Of a DNA stretch of 64,000 nt, positions 12,352 through 25,427 are shown piece by piece (the first letter of the stretch is position 1; the number at the start of each line of letters is the position of its first letter). Location of the stretch: positions 374,927 through 438,926 of the forward strand of contig CAJJDO010000008.1 in NCBI GenBank assembly GCA_905183005.1, in the 5' to 3' direction. Under the pieces are notes generated by a model. It was not told the DNA's origin. It was given only the letters and a program-made list of their open reading frames with translations, and made no database searches. Source of the stretch: Paramecium pentaurelia. Its lineage: Eukaryota; Ciliophora; Oligohymenophorea; Peniculida; Parameciidae. The translations under genes were made by a program, and so were the position numbers.

Positions 12352-12595
12352 TTAACAAATAAGAATAATAATCATTAAGTCTTATTTTGATATATAAAGA
12401 AATTATAAAATATAAATATTAAGATTTCTTTTCCATTCAATTATGATTGTTTCTGTTAAAGAAAAATAAATATCTGGATCTTAACTATCATCTAAATAAA
12501 TTACATATTTTTTAGAAATCTGTTCAATTATGGATAGGATAAATACTTAATTTAAATCTGAAATCAAAGTAATCTACATCTTATTGATTTAATCC

Positions 12596-12816
12596 TCAAT
12601 TATTATAGGAGTCTATTTAAATATTTTTCTTATGTAATAATTAATAGTTTATATAAACTCCTAAAATATAAGATCCTATATTTTTGAATTCCTAGATTAG
12701 GTATTTCAATATACCTCAATTCTATAAGAAATTTACATAATTTGAGTTTGATATTCATATGTAAGATTATTTAATGGATAGAAGAACTGAACTATATATC
12801 TTTTTTAATTAATCAT
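12596..12816 (-). CDS. Small unknown protein (65 aa), possibly a truncated gene
   Basis: ATG 12816 to TGA 12596-12598, with a 23-nt intron at 12692-12714, gives 65 residues with well-mixed composition (MINQKRYIVQFFYPLNNLTY, then SYRIEEFKNIGSYILGVYIN). Beyond the stop the same frame keeps looking coding (GLNQQDVDYFDFRFKLSIYP) but is broken by further TGA codons near 12541, 12515 and 12451. The piece may therefore be the surviving start of a decayed gene. No family is recognised. Confidence 0.4.
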
Positions 12817-12927
12817 TTAAAGATAATTATTAATAGTTTCTTAAATTATTTATTATAGTATGTTGATTTTGTAATTTAAAGTGCTTAATTACGCACTTTG
12901 ATTAATAATTTTATTAATAATAATTAT

Positions 12928-13565
12928 TCATTCTGTTGGCTTCTATTAAACTTTATTGATTGACAAATATTTGCATTTAACAATATTTTTAAATTTCTTC
13001 TCTTCATATGTTTTATTTGCTATTCTTCCTCTTGCATTTATAAACCATATTTGAATCTAAAAACTTATTATAATAATACCTGTTTGTATGTCAAATTACA
13101 TTTCTCAGCTAATTATAAAGTTTATTCTTTAGTTGGATATGGGTAAGAGAAATGTTTATATAACCAATTTTTGAGAATTAAGTTTGATTTCTTAGAAAAT
13201 TTATGACCCTTTTTCTCATCTTATTTTTCTTGATCTTTGAGAAATTGTCGTTATTGATAGAGCTTGACTTCATTCTCTAGAACTTATTACATATAATCAA
13301 AGTGTTGTTAGAGAGATTTAATTGTATGGCAAGCAAGTTCCTCATTACTGAGAGATCGTAAATAAGTGAGGAATCCTTAAAAATGAGAAATATGAGTTGC
13401 TGTTTGACTTTGAGTCAATTATTCTTCAATATGAGATGAATGAATATTTTCTTCATTGAGGTTATTTGAAGTGATCCATTTATTAAGGAGAGCTTCAAGT
13501 TGATTAACTTATTGTAAAACAAACAATTTTCTCGATTCTACGTGAATAGGTAATGATTGAGACAT
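12928..13565 (-). CDS. TALE-class homeodomain protein (204 aa)
   Basis: One 23-nt intron (13057-13079) joins a Q-rich N-terminal region to a C-terminal homeodomain at about residues 118-180. Helix 1 is KSNLILKNWLYKHFS. It is followed by the YPYP loop that marks the three-residue insertion of TALE homeodomains (PBC, MEIS, KNOX, TGIF). Helix 2 is TKEQTLQLAEKCNLTYKQ, and recognition helix 3 is IQIWFINARGRI with the invariant W, F, N and R. The intron lies just before helix 3. A sequence-specific nuclear DNA-binding role follows from the family; target genes are unknown. No MEIS, PBC or KNOX partner domain is recognisable upstream. It is divergent from the TBL2-like gene, with 107 bp between starts. 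Confidence 0.9.
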
Positions 13566-13672
13566 TATAATGAGAATAATTGAGATATTTATTTTAAATT
13601 AGATACATTCTCACATCCATAAACTTAAATACTTAGAAATCAAAACAAATTATCATTTATATATTAATTATA

Positions 13673-15146
13673 ATGGAAAGAATTTTATTTGAATACACAA
13701 GTAAAATTATATGGCCAGAGTATAATTATATGAAAATATTGATTGAATTTTCAGTCATATACATATTATATACTATTTACAAAGTAAGTGTTGGAAAGTA
13801 TATAAATTATAAAGCATATACTAAAATTACTAGAATTGAAAAGATTAATACTGAAGATGAAGTTAAGAAACAAAAATAAAAGACTTAAGAAAAATAGGAT
13901 AAGTAAGAGAAAAACTAGAAATAAGGAAAGAGAAAGAATTCTGAAAAAGAATAATAATAATAATCAAAAGATGTCTAAAAACAATAAAATAAATTGGAGA
14001 CCTAATAGTAAAAATAAGAGAATCATCCTCATATATCATATAAGGAATTGTTGAAATAGGAGAGACATAATAAATTATTATAAAATAAAGAGAAATCTAA
14101 ATCATCAAACAAAAGTATATAATAATAATTATTATTTTAGTTACTCATCCATTATATTTATCGTCTGTAAAAGGATTCTCTGATTATATAACAGATTTTG
14201 CATATAATAATAGATATTTGATTGCAACAGGATTTGATAATAGTATAAAATTATTTGAGATGGAATAATTTTTCAAGAATCCAGATTAACCAAAATATTT
14301 ATTTCATACTTTGAATGATATGCATGCAACAGCAATCTGTATATCTAAAAAAGAAGAAATCGCTTATTTTTCAGCTAATAATCAATTATTCAATTTAGAA
14401 TTCTATCCAAAAGCCGAAGATAAATAATATTTCAAAGTAATTCCTAAAACAAAGAATTGTCATAAAAGTGATATTAATAGTTTACATGTTGATGAAAATG
14501 ATAAAATTCTTATATCTACAAGTTCAGATACTCATATAAAGATTTGGAATATGAAAGGAGATTTATTGAAGGAAATAAATACATCATATGGTGAACATTA
14601 TAGTTCTTGTTTTATGAAAGGATTTTTAGTAGTTAGTTCTTGGAGTGTAGATACAAGTATCTATGAGATTAAGTTCAATAAGGATCATACATTTAGAACA
14701 CTTGAAAAAGAAGAAGTCTTAAGAGGTGAGAAGACTAGTGTATTAGATGCAAGTTTAAATGAGCATGGTACATTAGCTACATTATGTAATAAATCATAAT
14801 GTAGAGTTTACAAAATAAATACTGAGAGAAAGATTAAAGAAGATGCTAAGTTATTAACTAAAGTTGAACATCCAAATATTAGTGCAGCTGCAGTAAATGA
14901 AAATATTCTAGTTGTAGCTGGTGATGGTAGCATTCATGTTTATAATAGAAATGTATCAATATCATTTTATTATAGTTCTAATAAATTGATCAAATAGATA
15001 ATGCTGCCAATGGTGCTTATATTAAGAGAGTGAGAATTCATGAATTACATTCAAGTTTAAAGAATAAGAATTTCTATGTATGTTTTGTTTGGGGATAAGA
15101 TGAAGAAAGAGTTAATGTCTTTGATTTTACCAAATATCATGAATGA
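13673..15146 (+). CDS. TBL2-like WD40 membrane-anchored protein (474 aa)
   Basis: Introns at 14115-14140 and 14953-14975 complete the frame. Residues about 24-36 are a single hydrophobic anchor (LIEFSVIYILYTIY). A long Lys/Glu/Gln-rich linker follows, then WD40 repeats from about residue 150 to the end: VKGFSDYITDFAYNNRYLIA, TSSDTHIKIWNMKGDLLKEI, VAGDGSIHVYNR. The order N-terminal membrane anchor, charged linker, WD40 propeller is that of transducin-beta-like 2, an ER membrane protein of animals linked to the unfolded-protein response. Only the architecture and propeller are seen here; the ER role is inference. Confidence 0.8.
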
Positions 15147-15249
15147 TAAATATATTAATATAAATATAATAGCAGAAACTATAAATTAGAGGAATCAACA
15201 ATAATGGATTCTAAAAACGAATTTATGTATTATTATTAATAAACAAAAT

Positions 15250-16230
15250 ATGAAAGCATCTCTTGTATGCATACTAATTCTGACTGTGACAGCAGTTGAT
15301 TTTGAATCATTTTAACAAGCCTTAGAGTTTGATCCATAAACAATGTCAGGAGATAATTGTGGAAATGATGATTAGTTCACATAATAATATGATGCGTATT
15401 TCTTATTTATATTTTCAGGTTCTTACCTTGGATTTAATTACTTGAAGAAGGTGAAATTGAAATGTAAGAAGATCACAGTGTACTTACTTAAGCTAGAGAT
15501 AAAATTAAATTAGTCAGAGAATACATATAAGATTTGGATGAAGGTAATTTAATTATATGAATTTAGAACTTGAATAAGAGAAAACAAATAATGTAGTTGA
15601 ATAACCAACATAACAACCTACATAATAATCTGATCCATTACCAGTTTAACCAGCATAAGAAGAAGTTTAAGAGGATGATGATGAAGAAGAGAATGATGAT
15701 CCATTTGGTTGGGGAGCTGGTGAAATTCCATAACAATTATTGGTTGATAGCAAGAAAAAACATAATAAAAATTTTAAAGGACATGCTAAAGTTTTATTGG
15801 AAGTTATGAATAAGAGCAAATCACTCAAATATAAAAGCGTATTCCTTTCATTTATCATAGAAAATCAGAAGAATTGTTGCTATGGCTACTGCATTAGATA
15901 CTGATATGGGAACTCAAGATTTATAGGAAAGAAAAAATCGTAAATTAGAACTTTGTGATTTAATTTTGGATGAATTAATCAACATGATTGAATTCTTAGA
16001 AAAAGTTATGAATGACTATGTATTCAACATTCTACTATCTATAGGAATATCAATAAGAAGCTTATGATATTTTCAAAAAGAAATAAGAAGAAATAGTAGA
16101 AGTTGCTAATGGATGTGGAGCAAGAGTGATCTCACTTTAAGACACTTATTCAACAAGCTTTGTTTAAACTCAACCTTTAAAGAGAAATAAGAAATAAAAC
16201 AAGGAACAAAAGAGAAAAAGAAAGAATTGA
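15250..16230 (+). CDS. Secreted/vesicular protein, acidic linker (295 aa)
   Basis: The N-terminus MKASLVCILILTVTAVDFES is a clear cleavable signal peptide. Four introns (15396-15418, 15544-15566, 15839-15860, 16020-16044) restore the frame. The mature part has a helical segment (LTQARDKIKLVREYIQDLDE), a Q/P- and D/E-rich linker (EDDDEEENDDPFGWGAGEIP), a second helical block (RKLELCDLILDELINMIEFL), and a basic tail rich in Lys and Arg. A few cysteines (DNCGND, NGCGARV) could form disulphides. The family is not recognised. Trichocyst or surface components are possible, but nothing specific shows it. Convergent with PKA-R, 22 bp between stops. Confidence 0.75.
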
Positions 16231-16252
16231 ATAATAAATAAATGATACATCT

Positions 16253-17515
16253 TCATTTGCCTTAAGTGATCCAATATTACTCATATTTCTGGTACTTCTC
16301 TGTATTTCTTCTTAAAATATCTTCTAATGGCCCTAACATTCTTTTAAAGCTATGTCGATCTAAATATATTAATTTCACTTCAGTCTATTAAATAGTATTC
16401 AAATTACTTCAGCAACTACATTAGCTTGTCTTGGTATATCTTTGAGTAATGCTAATTCTCCAAAATAATCACCTTCTTTATATTGAAATACTTTGACAGG
16501 ATCTTATCCTTAAACTAAAGTTTTGGTTGCAATCAAATTGCCTTCCTCTATCATATAAAATATATCTCCTTATTCACCTTCCCTTATTACATATTCTCCC
16601 TTTTAGAAAGATGCACTTTTGATAGCATCAGCAACATGAGATCGTTCATATGGATCCATCATTGAGAGAAGTTCAATTTATTTCAAAACATTAACATATT
16701 TTTCTCTTTTTCTATGATTAAAATATAAATTAGTATACTTCATAGCTGCATCTTTAACAATATGATTGAAAGTTTATCTATCCAATGCAAATAAAACACT
16801 ATTAGTTTTACTTTGAATAGAAGCTGCCCTGGGAGCATTGTAGAGTAAAGCTAACTCTCCAAATGATTCTCCAGGATAATAAACTTTTAAGAATTTGTTC
16901 TCACCTTCTTTAGTGAATCTCTTAAAACAGTTTAATTCTCCTTAATCAACAACATATAAATTATCTCCATTATCTCCTTATTTGATAACCCAATCATCTA
17001 CACTATATAAAGATATAACAAATCTTCATACTTATAACTCCGTTCTTCCATAGCATCTATTACAATATCTTTTTCTCTGCTATCCAAAGATGCAAACATA
17101 AATGATTATGATAATCTTTTGCTGATAATTTCTTTCTATTATTGGGACTTGACAATCACTCTAGGTTGAAAAGACTGAAATTTTATATTCATTTATACAC
17201 CTCTTTTCTATTGTATTATCCATATGCTTCAGCAGAAATTGATGCTCTCTATTTACGAGCTGCAGCAGGTCTTTTAGGTAATTCAATTACTTCTTCATCT
17301 GAGGAGGAAGATTGGACACTTGGTCTTTATTTTTATTTGACTATATCTCTACCTTATTTATCTAACCATGCAATTGACCAATCAATCTCAATATTATCAA
17401 TTCAACTTACCACATTCTTTGGTTATTGTGCCAAAATATCTTGCATAAGTCTCTATAATAGAAAAACCACATTTTCTTAGGCATATTAGCGTAGCTTATC
17501 TGCCTATTAATTCAT
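16253..17515 (-). CDS. cAMP-dependent protein kinase regulatory subunit (386 aa)
   Basis: Four introns (17387-17410, 17175-17200, 17003-17031, 16385-16407) give a full-length R subunit. The N-terminal helical region is a possible dimerisation/docking segment. The inhibitor site at about residues 80-90 is RKQRASISAEA, with Ser at the phosphoacceptor position. CNB-A has the phosphate-binding cassette YPGESFGELALLYNAPRAAS, with the cAMP-binding Glu and Arg. CNB-B has EGDYFGELALLKDIPRQANV, also with Glu and Arg. It binds and inhibits the PKA catalytic subunit and releases it on cAMP; in ciliates PKA controls ciliary beat. The Ser in the inhibitor motif resembles type II subunits, which are phosphorylated. 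Divergent from the kinase gene, 82 bp between starts. Confidence 0.96.
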
Positions 17516-17597
17516 TTATTGGATAATTATTTAATCACAATTTTTTCCTTTACTTCCTTATTATGGAATTGAAATAAGAAATTATTTATTTATAATA

Positions 17598-18881
17598 ATG
17601 CAAAGTGAGGATAATGATTGGTAGAAAGTTGTTCAGACTACAACAAGGATTGATCAATAAATAAAGAATATTAAAATGAGATTATAATCAGCACTTACTC
17701 AATTAATCATATAATCAGAAGAATAAAATAAAATTATTAATCCAGATCCAATCATTCAAAAATCTAATCCTCCTTTGATAATTCAACATAATAGTAGATC
17801 AATAGAGAAGAAGGATAAACCTGCCTTAAGATAATGTGCATCTAAATCTCCTATTCGCACACCAGATACTGCTGAATGTCCATCTCCAATATCCCCCTTT
17901 TCAAATAATTCAACTCTGAGAATGCAATTAAAATAAGCAGAATTACTTAGTCCTAAATATTAAAATATATCTGATAGATTTCATATTGGAAAATTCTTAG
18001 GCAAAGGAAAATTCAGTGATGTCTTTTAAGCATAGTATATCTTTAAATTAAGATAGAGAGAAAACTTCAAAGGTTTTAGTTGCTTTAAAAGTGATATAGA
18101 AAAATGTTATTAGTAAATATAAAATGGAAGCATAATTGGCACATGAAATAAAAATATAAAGTTACCTTAATCATCCTAATATCTTAAAACTTTATGGAGT
18201 ATTCTAAGAATAAACAAAAGTATTGGTACTTATTTGAAAATAGATTATATTAATACTTGAATATGCACCAGATGGAGAACTTTATAAATTATTAAAAAAA
18301 TAGCCAAATCGTAGATTCACTGAAAATAAAGCAGGAAATTATATTGCATAAATTGTAGAAGGGATTTCATATATGCATAAAATGAAAGTTATTCATAGAG
18401 ATATAAAACCTGAAAACATTTTAATTAGTCTAGTATCTAAATTGTTATTCAATTTTAGTAATTCTTAAAAATTGCAGATTTTGGTTTAGCAACTTATTCT
18501 CCTGAATCAAAACCAAGGTAATCCTTCTGTGGAACTATAGATTATATGTGTCCAGAAATAGCTTCAGGATAGGATTATGATCATTCAGTTGATTTATGGT
18601 CTATAGGAATTTTAGCATATGAATTAACTACTGGAACTACTCCATTTTATTAATCATCTAAAGAAGATACAATGAGAAAAATTATAGAAGGAAGAGTAGA
18701 TTTTCCAAAATATGTATCAAATGAATTATAAGATTTTACTAAATGTTGTTTAAGAAAAGATCCATAATAAAGACTTAGATTAGAATAAATGGCTATACAT
18801 AAATGGATATAAATGAATCATTAAGCAGGTGGTTAATATGATAGAATGTTGGTACAATCTTTGGTTACAATTTTGAAATGA
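17598..18881 (+). CDS. Aurora-type serine/threonine protein kinase (403 aa)
   Basis: Three introns (18035-18056, 18220-18243, 18433-18458). A low-complexity N-terminus of about 125 residues includes SKSPIRTPDTAECPSPISPF, a cluster of proline-directed sites. The kinase domain follows: glycine loop FLGKGKFSDVF, VALKV with the ATP-binding Lys, hinge LILEYAPDGELYKLL, catalytic loop VIHRDIKPENILI, ADFGLA, and an activation segment ending SFCGTIDYMCPEI. The hinge LEYAP and the CGT-DY--PE activation loop are those of Aurora kinases; Aurora has ADFGWS where this has ADFGLA. A role in mitosis or cilium disassembly is inferred from the family. Confidence 0.9.
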
Positions 18882-18964
18882 TTAATAAAAATTATCATAA
18901 AATTCTTTTATTTAACAAAATAATAATAATAAACATTTTAACACTAAAAATATTGAAAATTAAT

Positions 18965-21900
18965 TCACATTTTATCATCTATATTAAATTCTCCTATAAG
19001 ATTTTATTACTATAATAAATATTTAGAAGGTTTCCATATTTTGATTAATTTATCTTAACCACCACTTACAACATAATTATTGGTTTAGATCACATTCAAA
19101 ACATTCACTGGTTATGTAGAAGCATTAATTTCATTTACAAGTTGAAATTTTCCATCCTCATTTATTTTAATTGCTTTAATTTATCCATCCTTTGAACCAG
19201 TGTATATTAATTTTAATGATTTATCAACTATAAATATAAGATTGATTATTTACTTGCTAATGTCATTATCAAATCTTTATGGATACTATCATTTGTTTAC
19301 ATCTCCAAACCAGTTTATTAATTCCATAACAACATTCTCTTACTTAAAGAACTAATATTTTTATATAATAATAATAGTACCAACTAACAATATAATTATT
19401 AAAAGATGCCACACCAGTAACTTTATCTAATTAAGGAGGTTATAATTATTAAATCTATCCATATTTATTTTTACTGAAAGGAATTCTTTTAGTATAATGT
19501 TTTAATGTTCCATAAATTAATTCTCTATTCTCATTAGACCCATAAGTACTTAGAATATCTGAACCTTTTTCAAATTCATATAAAACACTAATAAAAAATT
19601 ATATTATACTTATTCTATCTATGATCCCAAATATTCAAAGCACTAGAATTTATTGATTTTCCTACTGCTACAAATAATCCATTTATTGTTGTCATGGCTT
19701 TTACTTCCTCTATGGTTGACTTTAACATTCCTTTAGAAGTAAAAGTTTAAGGATCATACAAAGTGATTTAAGATCCATGAGATATTGCTATTGAATCTCT
19801 CTCAGCCCAATAATAAATAGCTCTACAATGACTACTCTACTCTATTGAACTTAATAATTATGATGTTTCAATATCCCAAACCTTAACTTATTTATATTAT
19901 CCAGAGAATAATAAGTTGTCTTTATTACATAAAGATAAAATTGGTTAATCATGTCCTTAAAAAGTCTTTATTAATCTAAAATTGTATAATAATAAATATT
20001 TACTCATAACCACCAAGATCTTAAGATGAATTTATATAATCAGCCATTGAATATGAACTTCTTACTCTTGCACTTGTACTTATTGGACCTATTGATTTAG
20101 TACGTGATAAAGTTTAAGTCTCTTATTCATTTTTTACATCTTTTGGATAATAATTCCGTACAATATAATTTGAATTTGAATGTTATAATTAAGATTTCAA
20201 TCCTATTGACTTATCTTTTTATTATTTATTTATCTATTCATTATAAAAGTTTTTATAATAATCTAATTCTAAACTAGTTGTTCTACAAGTATTCTAAGAA
20301 ACTTGAAGTTTTCGTTTATATTCATTTAATTATCTTTTCAAATCATCATTAGGAGTACTTGATCTTGCTGATTTCTTTATTGGACTTGGTCTTGAACTCA
20401 TTAAAAGTTAATTTGCTTAATTCAAATCTTCAATTTATTAAGCATAATCACTCATCATCATATGATCTTTAACCCAATTATCAATTATATATCTAAAAGA
20501 TCTTATACACCAATTTGGTAAGTCTTTAAAATATTGATTAGTCAACATTATAGTGTAATACTCATTTGATTTTTAAGTTACTGTTCTATATTCATTGATT
20601 TTTTAAACTTAAAATTCTATAGTTTCTTTGATATTCTCTCTTTTTTCTTAATAATCACTTAATTCAATTTCCAATTATTTTAATATTTCATTGTTCAATT
20701 AATTTTTACTTTATTCAATGTCAAATTCTAATTAATCAATTTTGATTTAAATGCTACATATCTTTTTTTGAATAATTTGTAATTCTTCTTAAATTTCTTC
20801 CATTTATTTATACTCTAATGTAATTTAATCTTCTGCCTACTATCCCATAATTAGTTCATTAAATAAATCATCAATTTATTTTTAAAAAGAATCATATTAA
20901 ATTGACTAATTTGGATTATACTTGTTATGTTATTTAATAACAAGTTTCTCATTCTTTTATTTTAATAATTCATCATCTTTTCTTTTCAATTAAATATCTT
21001 TTTTTGTATTTTCATTTTTTAATTTACAAAGAATTGTATCTTATTATATTTTAAGTTTTTTAGTTTTAATTAATTCTTTCTACTTTTCATCTTTTTCCTT
21101 CATATATTTTTGATTTTCTTATTTCATTTTTTTTAATAATTCTACCTTTTACCTTTTCATAGACTCAATATTATTTTTCAAATTATTTACTTATGATTCT
21201 TATTCCTCTAATTTTTTATTTAATTATTTAGACATTGTATCTTTTTATTTCATCTCTAAAATTTTAGTTTCATACTCTTAAATTTTTAGTTTTAAAATAT
21301 TAATTTAAGTTGAATCTTATTTTGTTATTATTTATCTTTATAAATTGAATTTTTCTAATTCCAAATTAACTATTTATTTATGATAATCTTATTTTATTTC
21401 ATTTTATAATTATAACTTTATTTAAGTCTATTGTTTATCTATTTCTATTAGATTATTTTCTTGTTCCTCAATTTTTTAATCATTCTCTAAAAACTCTGTC
21501 TCATTCATCTCAAAATCATCATTTGATTCTTCTAAATTTAATAATTTATTTTATTTATGATATTATATAAGTAATAATTTTTAATCCCTATGAGATTCCT
21601 ATACTAAGATAATAATCAAATTAAACTACCTTTATTAAAATGTCATTCCTCTATTATAACTCCTATATTTTCTACTCTTATTCTTACACTATTTTTTTAA
21701 AATTAAATATCTCATTATAACAACTATCTAAAGATAAATCTTCAATAAAATTTGATGTTATATTGTTTTAAATTAGTAATCTAAAATATCTCTTGTATTT
21801 ACTTTCGAGCATCTTAAAACCATTTTAATACCTAATCTCTTTATTTCTTGGCTTTAAAACATTCAATTTCACTCTCACTATAATCTTTCTAAAGCAATAA

Positions 21901-23309
21901 AAATTCTTTTTGAATTTTCTACAACTACTGATCAAACTATTAATTCTAAGATTTAAGTTTATTAATTTATTCAGTATGATTTGTACAAGTTTATTATTAG
22001 TTTTAATAAATCAAATCAGTAATTAGATTTTAGTTGATTTTTATACTGTCGGTATTTATATTGTTGTCTATCAGTAATTACTAATATTGCTTAATTTGAT
22101 CATTCAAATAATTGATGGTTTATTTTAAAGCCATAACCTAAGCTACATGAGGATCCTATAATTAAATTGATAATTACTCTATTTTATGTTGGCTTATTCT
22201 TTATTTCCCTAGCTCTACTTGCATATTTCAAAGTATTAATAGTTTCTTCATAATTACTTGAAGCTGGAGATATGCAGGCTATCATACAAGTATTTGAATT
22301 CCCCCCTAAAGAATCTTAAAGGATTCTCACAATACAATATATAAATACCTAGTTAATTTACTTTCTCTGTATGGCACATGAGCAGATTTCTTTTGATCAC
22401 TCAAAGTTTTAATTACATTACCTAATACTAATAAGCTTTAATTTATATTTATTCCTTCTTCCATTTGTTTACCTATAGCTTATGTCTTTTTTAATCTTTC
22501 ACTACCAGCTAAATCAACAAAATGAAATTTAGCTTTTAATGATCCTTCCTCAGATTCTCTGTTTATTTCAAAATAAATTGTGAAGATAGCATGAGATCTT
22601 GAACTATTCAAATTCATTAATGTTGCAGAAGTAGTTCTATGTGCACCCCCTCGATTTAAGATTTGAATCATATATTATGGATTAGTAACTGGTATGGTAG
22701 TCAAATTTTAAATCGAAATTGTATGATCTTTTTCTTCTCTAATTGTAGGTTGTACATTAGTTTGAATTATTTATTCATTAAGTAAATCAATGATTTATTC
22801 ATTATACAATTCTACATAAGAACATGTAATATTAATATCTTATTCCTACTTTCTTTTCTCTATTTCTTCAAATAAAAAATATATAACTCTTGGAATCATT
22901 CCACAATCACTTTGATTTTATAATGAATTCACATTCTAACCTGTAAATTAATCTATAGCAGATGTTCCCATTGTATAAGTCTTACCTGAACCTGTTTGAC
23001 CATATGCCAATATAGTACTATTGTATCCCTCAAAACATCTCAAAATCAGATTAGTAACACAACTTAATATATTTTATGATTAATGTTACCATTAGAATAT
23101 TTGATCTTGACTAGAATCCTAATCAAATACATGATCAAATGAAAAGCTTTTGCCATTTTATGGTATAATGATCTAAAATTGTAAATATAAATTACAGTCT
23201 TTCTATCAGATCTCAAGCAGCTATCCTCTTTAGCAATAATCTCTTTTTAATTTAATGGTCTTATTCTCACAGCCACTTATACATTCAATTGCTAATCTTA
23301 CATATCCAT
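18965..23309 (-). CDS. KIF21-like kinesin with C-terminal WD40 repeats (1363 aa)
   Basis: Ten introns (23173-23195, 23063-23089, 22326-22348, 22156-22177, 21781-21802, 21599-21629, 19976-20003, 19588-19609, 19352-19380, 19228-19253) join one frame. Motor domain, residues about 8-350: VAVRIRPLNQ, P-loop AYGQTGSGKTYTMG, switch I NSSRSHAIF, switch II FVDLAGSERLKKT. A long coiled coil spans about 380-1000, then a Ser-rich linker. The C-terminal propeller includes LFSGQYKQVKVWDI, ALNIWDHRQ and VVSGGQDKLIKIWKP. N-terminal motor, coiled coil and WD40 tail is the KIF21A/B layout (kinesin-4 group), which pauses microtubule growth at plus ends and in cilia. That role is inferred. Confidence 0.9.
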
Positions 23310-23442
23310 TTGTAATTTTATTATAATATTTAAATAAATAAATTCTAAATAAGAAAATTTATATTATTTATTTATTATCTAGAAATATACTTGTTTAATT
23401 TAAATATACATCTATTTACATATATATATATAAATTATCTTT

Positions 23443-25411
23443 TCAATTTTATAAAATATTGGCCATTTTATTATAAAATTTAGTACCTTAGTAATCAGGT
23501 GAATAAAAATCATTGTATTCAAAATGCTCTTTATATTAATCTATTCGATTAATTTTGTTTTATTATTATTCTAATAAGTCTTATAATGCATTATCCATTT
23601 AATTATAATTCTTTCTTTATTAATGAGCATCAATCTCCTCTAATTTATCCAATTTATCTATTTATGTTAAATATAATTACTAGAATATTTATATATTACA
23701 TCCTTGACTTCATCTTCTTCCATTATATAATGAGGGTGAGTACTACTAATTAAAGAAACATAATTTGTTTATGGAGAAATTGATGTATTATCTATGTTAC
23801 TTAGATCATAATTATTTCCAGGACGATTATCAACATACTTTTTAGCAACATAAAGTTTTTATCTATTTAGATAATCTTCAGGCATTTAAAGATCATTTGA
23901 ATTCAATTCTACTCCTAATCTTCCATTTTCTGTCATTTCTTCTTTTGAATAAAGTAACTTATCCTCAATTTTATCTTTATCATAATTATTACTTCCATAA
24001 TCATAAGAAACAGGCACCATCTATGTACTATCATTAAATATTTAATTAAGATCTTTATTTGCTTCATCATTAGTGCCTAAGTAAGGATCTGCTAAATTAT
24101 AATATGGTCTAGGTCTTTTGGGAAATGTAAATTTGACAGATTCTGGAGTCATTAATCTTTATGTAGTATCAATTATTTATCTTGTTTTATCTTAACTTAA
24201 AAATGCTTGGTAAAGCTCTCTTTGTCTAATTTCATCTACAATTTAAGTTTATCTTAATTCTTCTTTTAATCTTCTTAATTAATCTTCATTATAATGTCTA
24301 TTCTCATTTGCTTTTAATAACTAACCTTTTAATTATACTACTTATTCAGACACTTAGTTAGTTTAAAGATTCATTTCTTATCTTAATCTTTATAATTCAG
24401 CATTTATAGTATCTCTAACTGTTTTTTCAACTTCAATAGGTAATTCTTTTATAATTCTTTATTCAATTCTTGATTTCATTAAATCATTTTATTAATCCTT
24501 ATAATTTCTCTCTGCATCTTATACTGGAGTTCTTTATCTTACACCTGTCTTTGCATTTTTTCTATTTTATTATTCAATTAATTCATTTTAATATTTTAAC
24601 ATTTCTAATCTTTTTAATGCTTTCAATCCATCTACATCAAAATTTGTTTCTTATAAATTTCTTTTTTCTAATTTATCAATTCCAAATTCTTCTCTCATTT
24701 TTCGTTCTAATTCCTCTCTCTCTCTTATTACTCTCAAATCATCTAATTCTTTATCTCTTTTTATTCTCAATTTTTCTTCTTATTTCTTTCTTTCAGCAGC
24801 TTCCATTTATTAAACTAATTCTCTTTGTAACATAAATTATTTTTATCTTTTCTCATTAAAAGCTATCTATTCTCCAATATAACTCAATTAACTTTAATTC
24901 ATACTCTAATTCTAATTATTTACATACATTATTAGAAACAGGTAAATTAATCATACTTTGATTTGATGTAATGACTCTTTATTATTATGAAGGAAATTAA
25001 CTTATGCTCATATTATCAAATTAATTTGATGATAATGAAGGATTAGATGGACCAAATAATTGAGCTGACTATAAATTAGGATCCATAGGATTCCTTCTAG
25101 TAGTCTAATCATAAGGGTATTTATTATTATTTACAGTTATATTTCCATAATGATCTCTTATAGGTGCTCCTCCACCTCCTCTTCCAGAATTTGTTTGACC
25201 ATTAGCCAATTGCAATTCCTTTAAAATTATTGTTATCCAATACCAAAAGTCTTTCTTGAATCTTTTCTTATTATTGTCTCATCTTTTTTTATTCAATTTA
25301 TTATCTTAGAGTGTCTCCATATTGTTTTTTATTGATCTACTCTATGGTTGGTTCACTTATAGGAAAGGCACTTTAATTTATGTGAATAGGTTATGATTAT
25401 GAGTTAATCAT
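23443..25411 (-). CDS. Coiled-coil protein, CSPP1-like (633 aa)
   Basis: Introns at 25219-25243, 24906-24927 and 23680-23699 complete the frame. Near the N-terminus is YGDTLRQQIEQKKMRQQQEK, resembling the YG-x-LR-x-QI-x-EK motifs of the centrosome/spindle-pole protein CSPP1 and of CCDC66. A Gly/Asn-rich linker follows, then a strongly charged coiled coil (LRVIREREELERKMREEFGI), and a C-terminal part with KFTFPKRPRPYYNLADPYLG. The assignment rests on the short motif plus the coiled-coil layout, so it is tentative; a ciliary or basal-body role is inferred. The start codon lies only 16 bp after the stop of the CCDC146-like gene on the same strand, leaving almost no room for a separate promoter. 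Confidence 0.6.
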
Positions 25412-25427
25412 ATAAATTTAATAATTT

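Noticed and set aside
22480..22671. Kinesin fragment as a separate small gene
   Set aside because: It is the part of the KIF21-like motor that happens to lack TAA/TAG; the motor continues on both sides.
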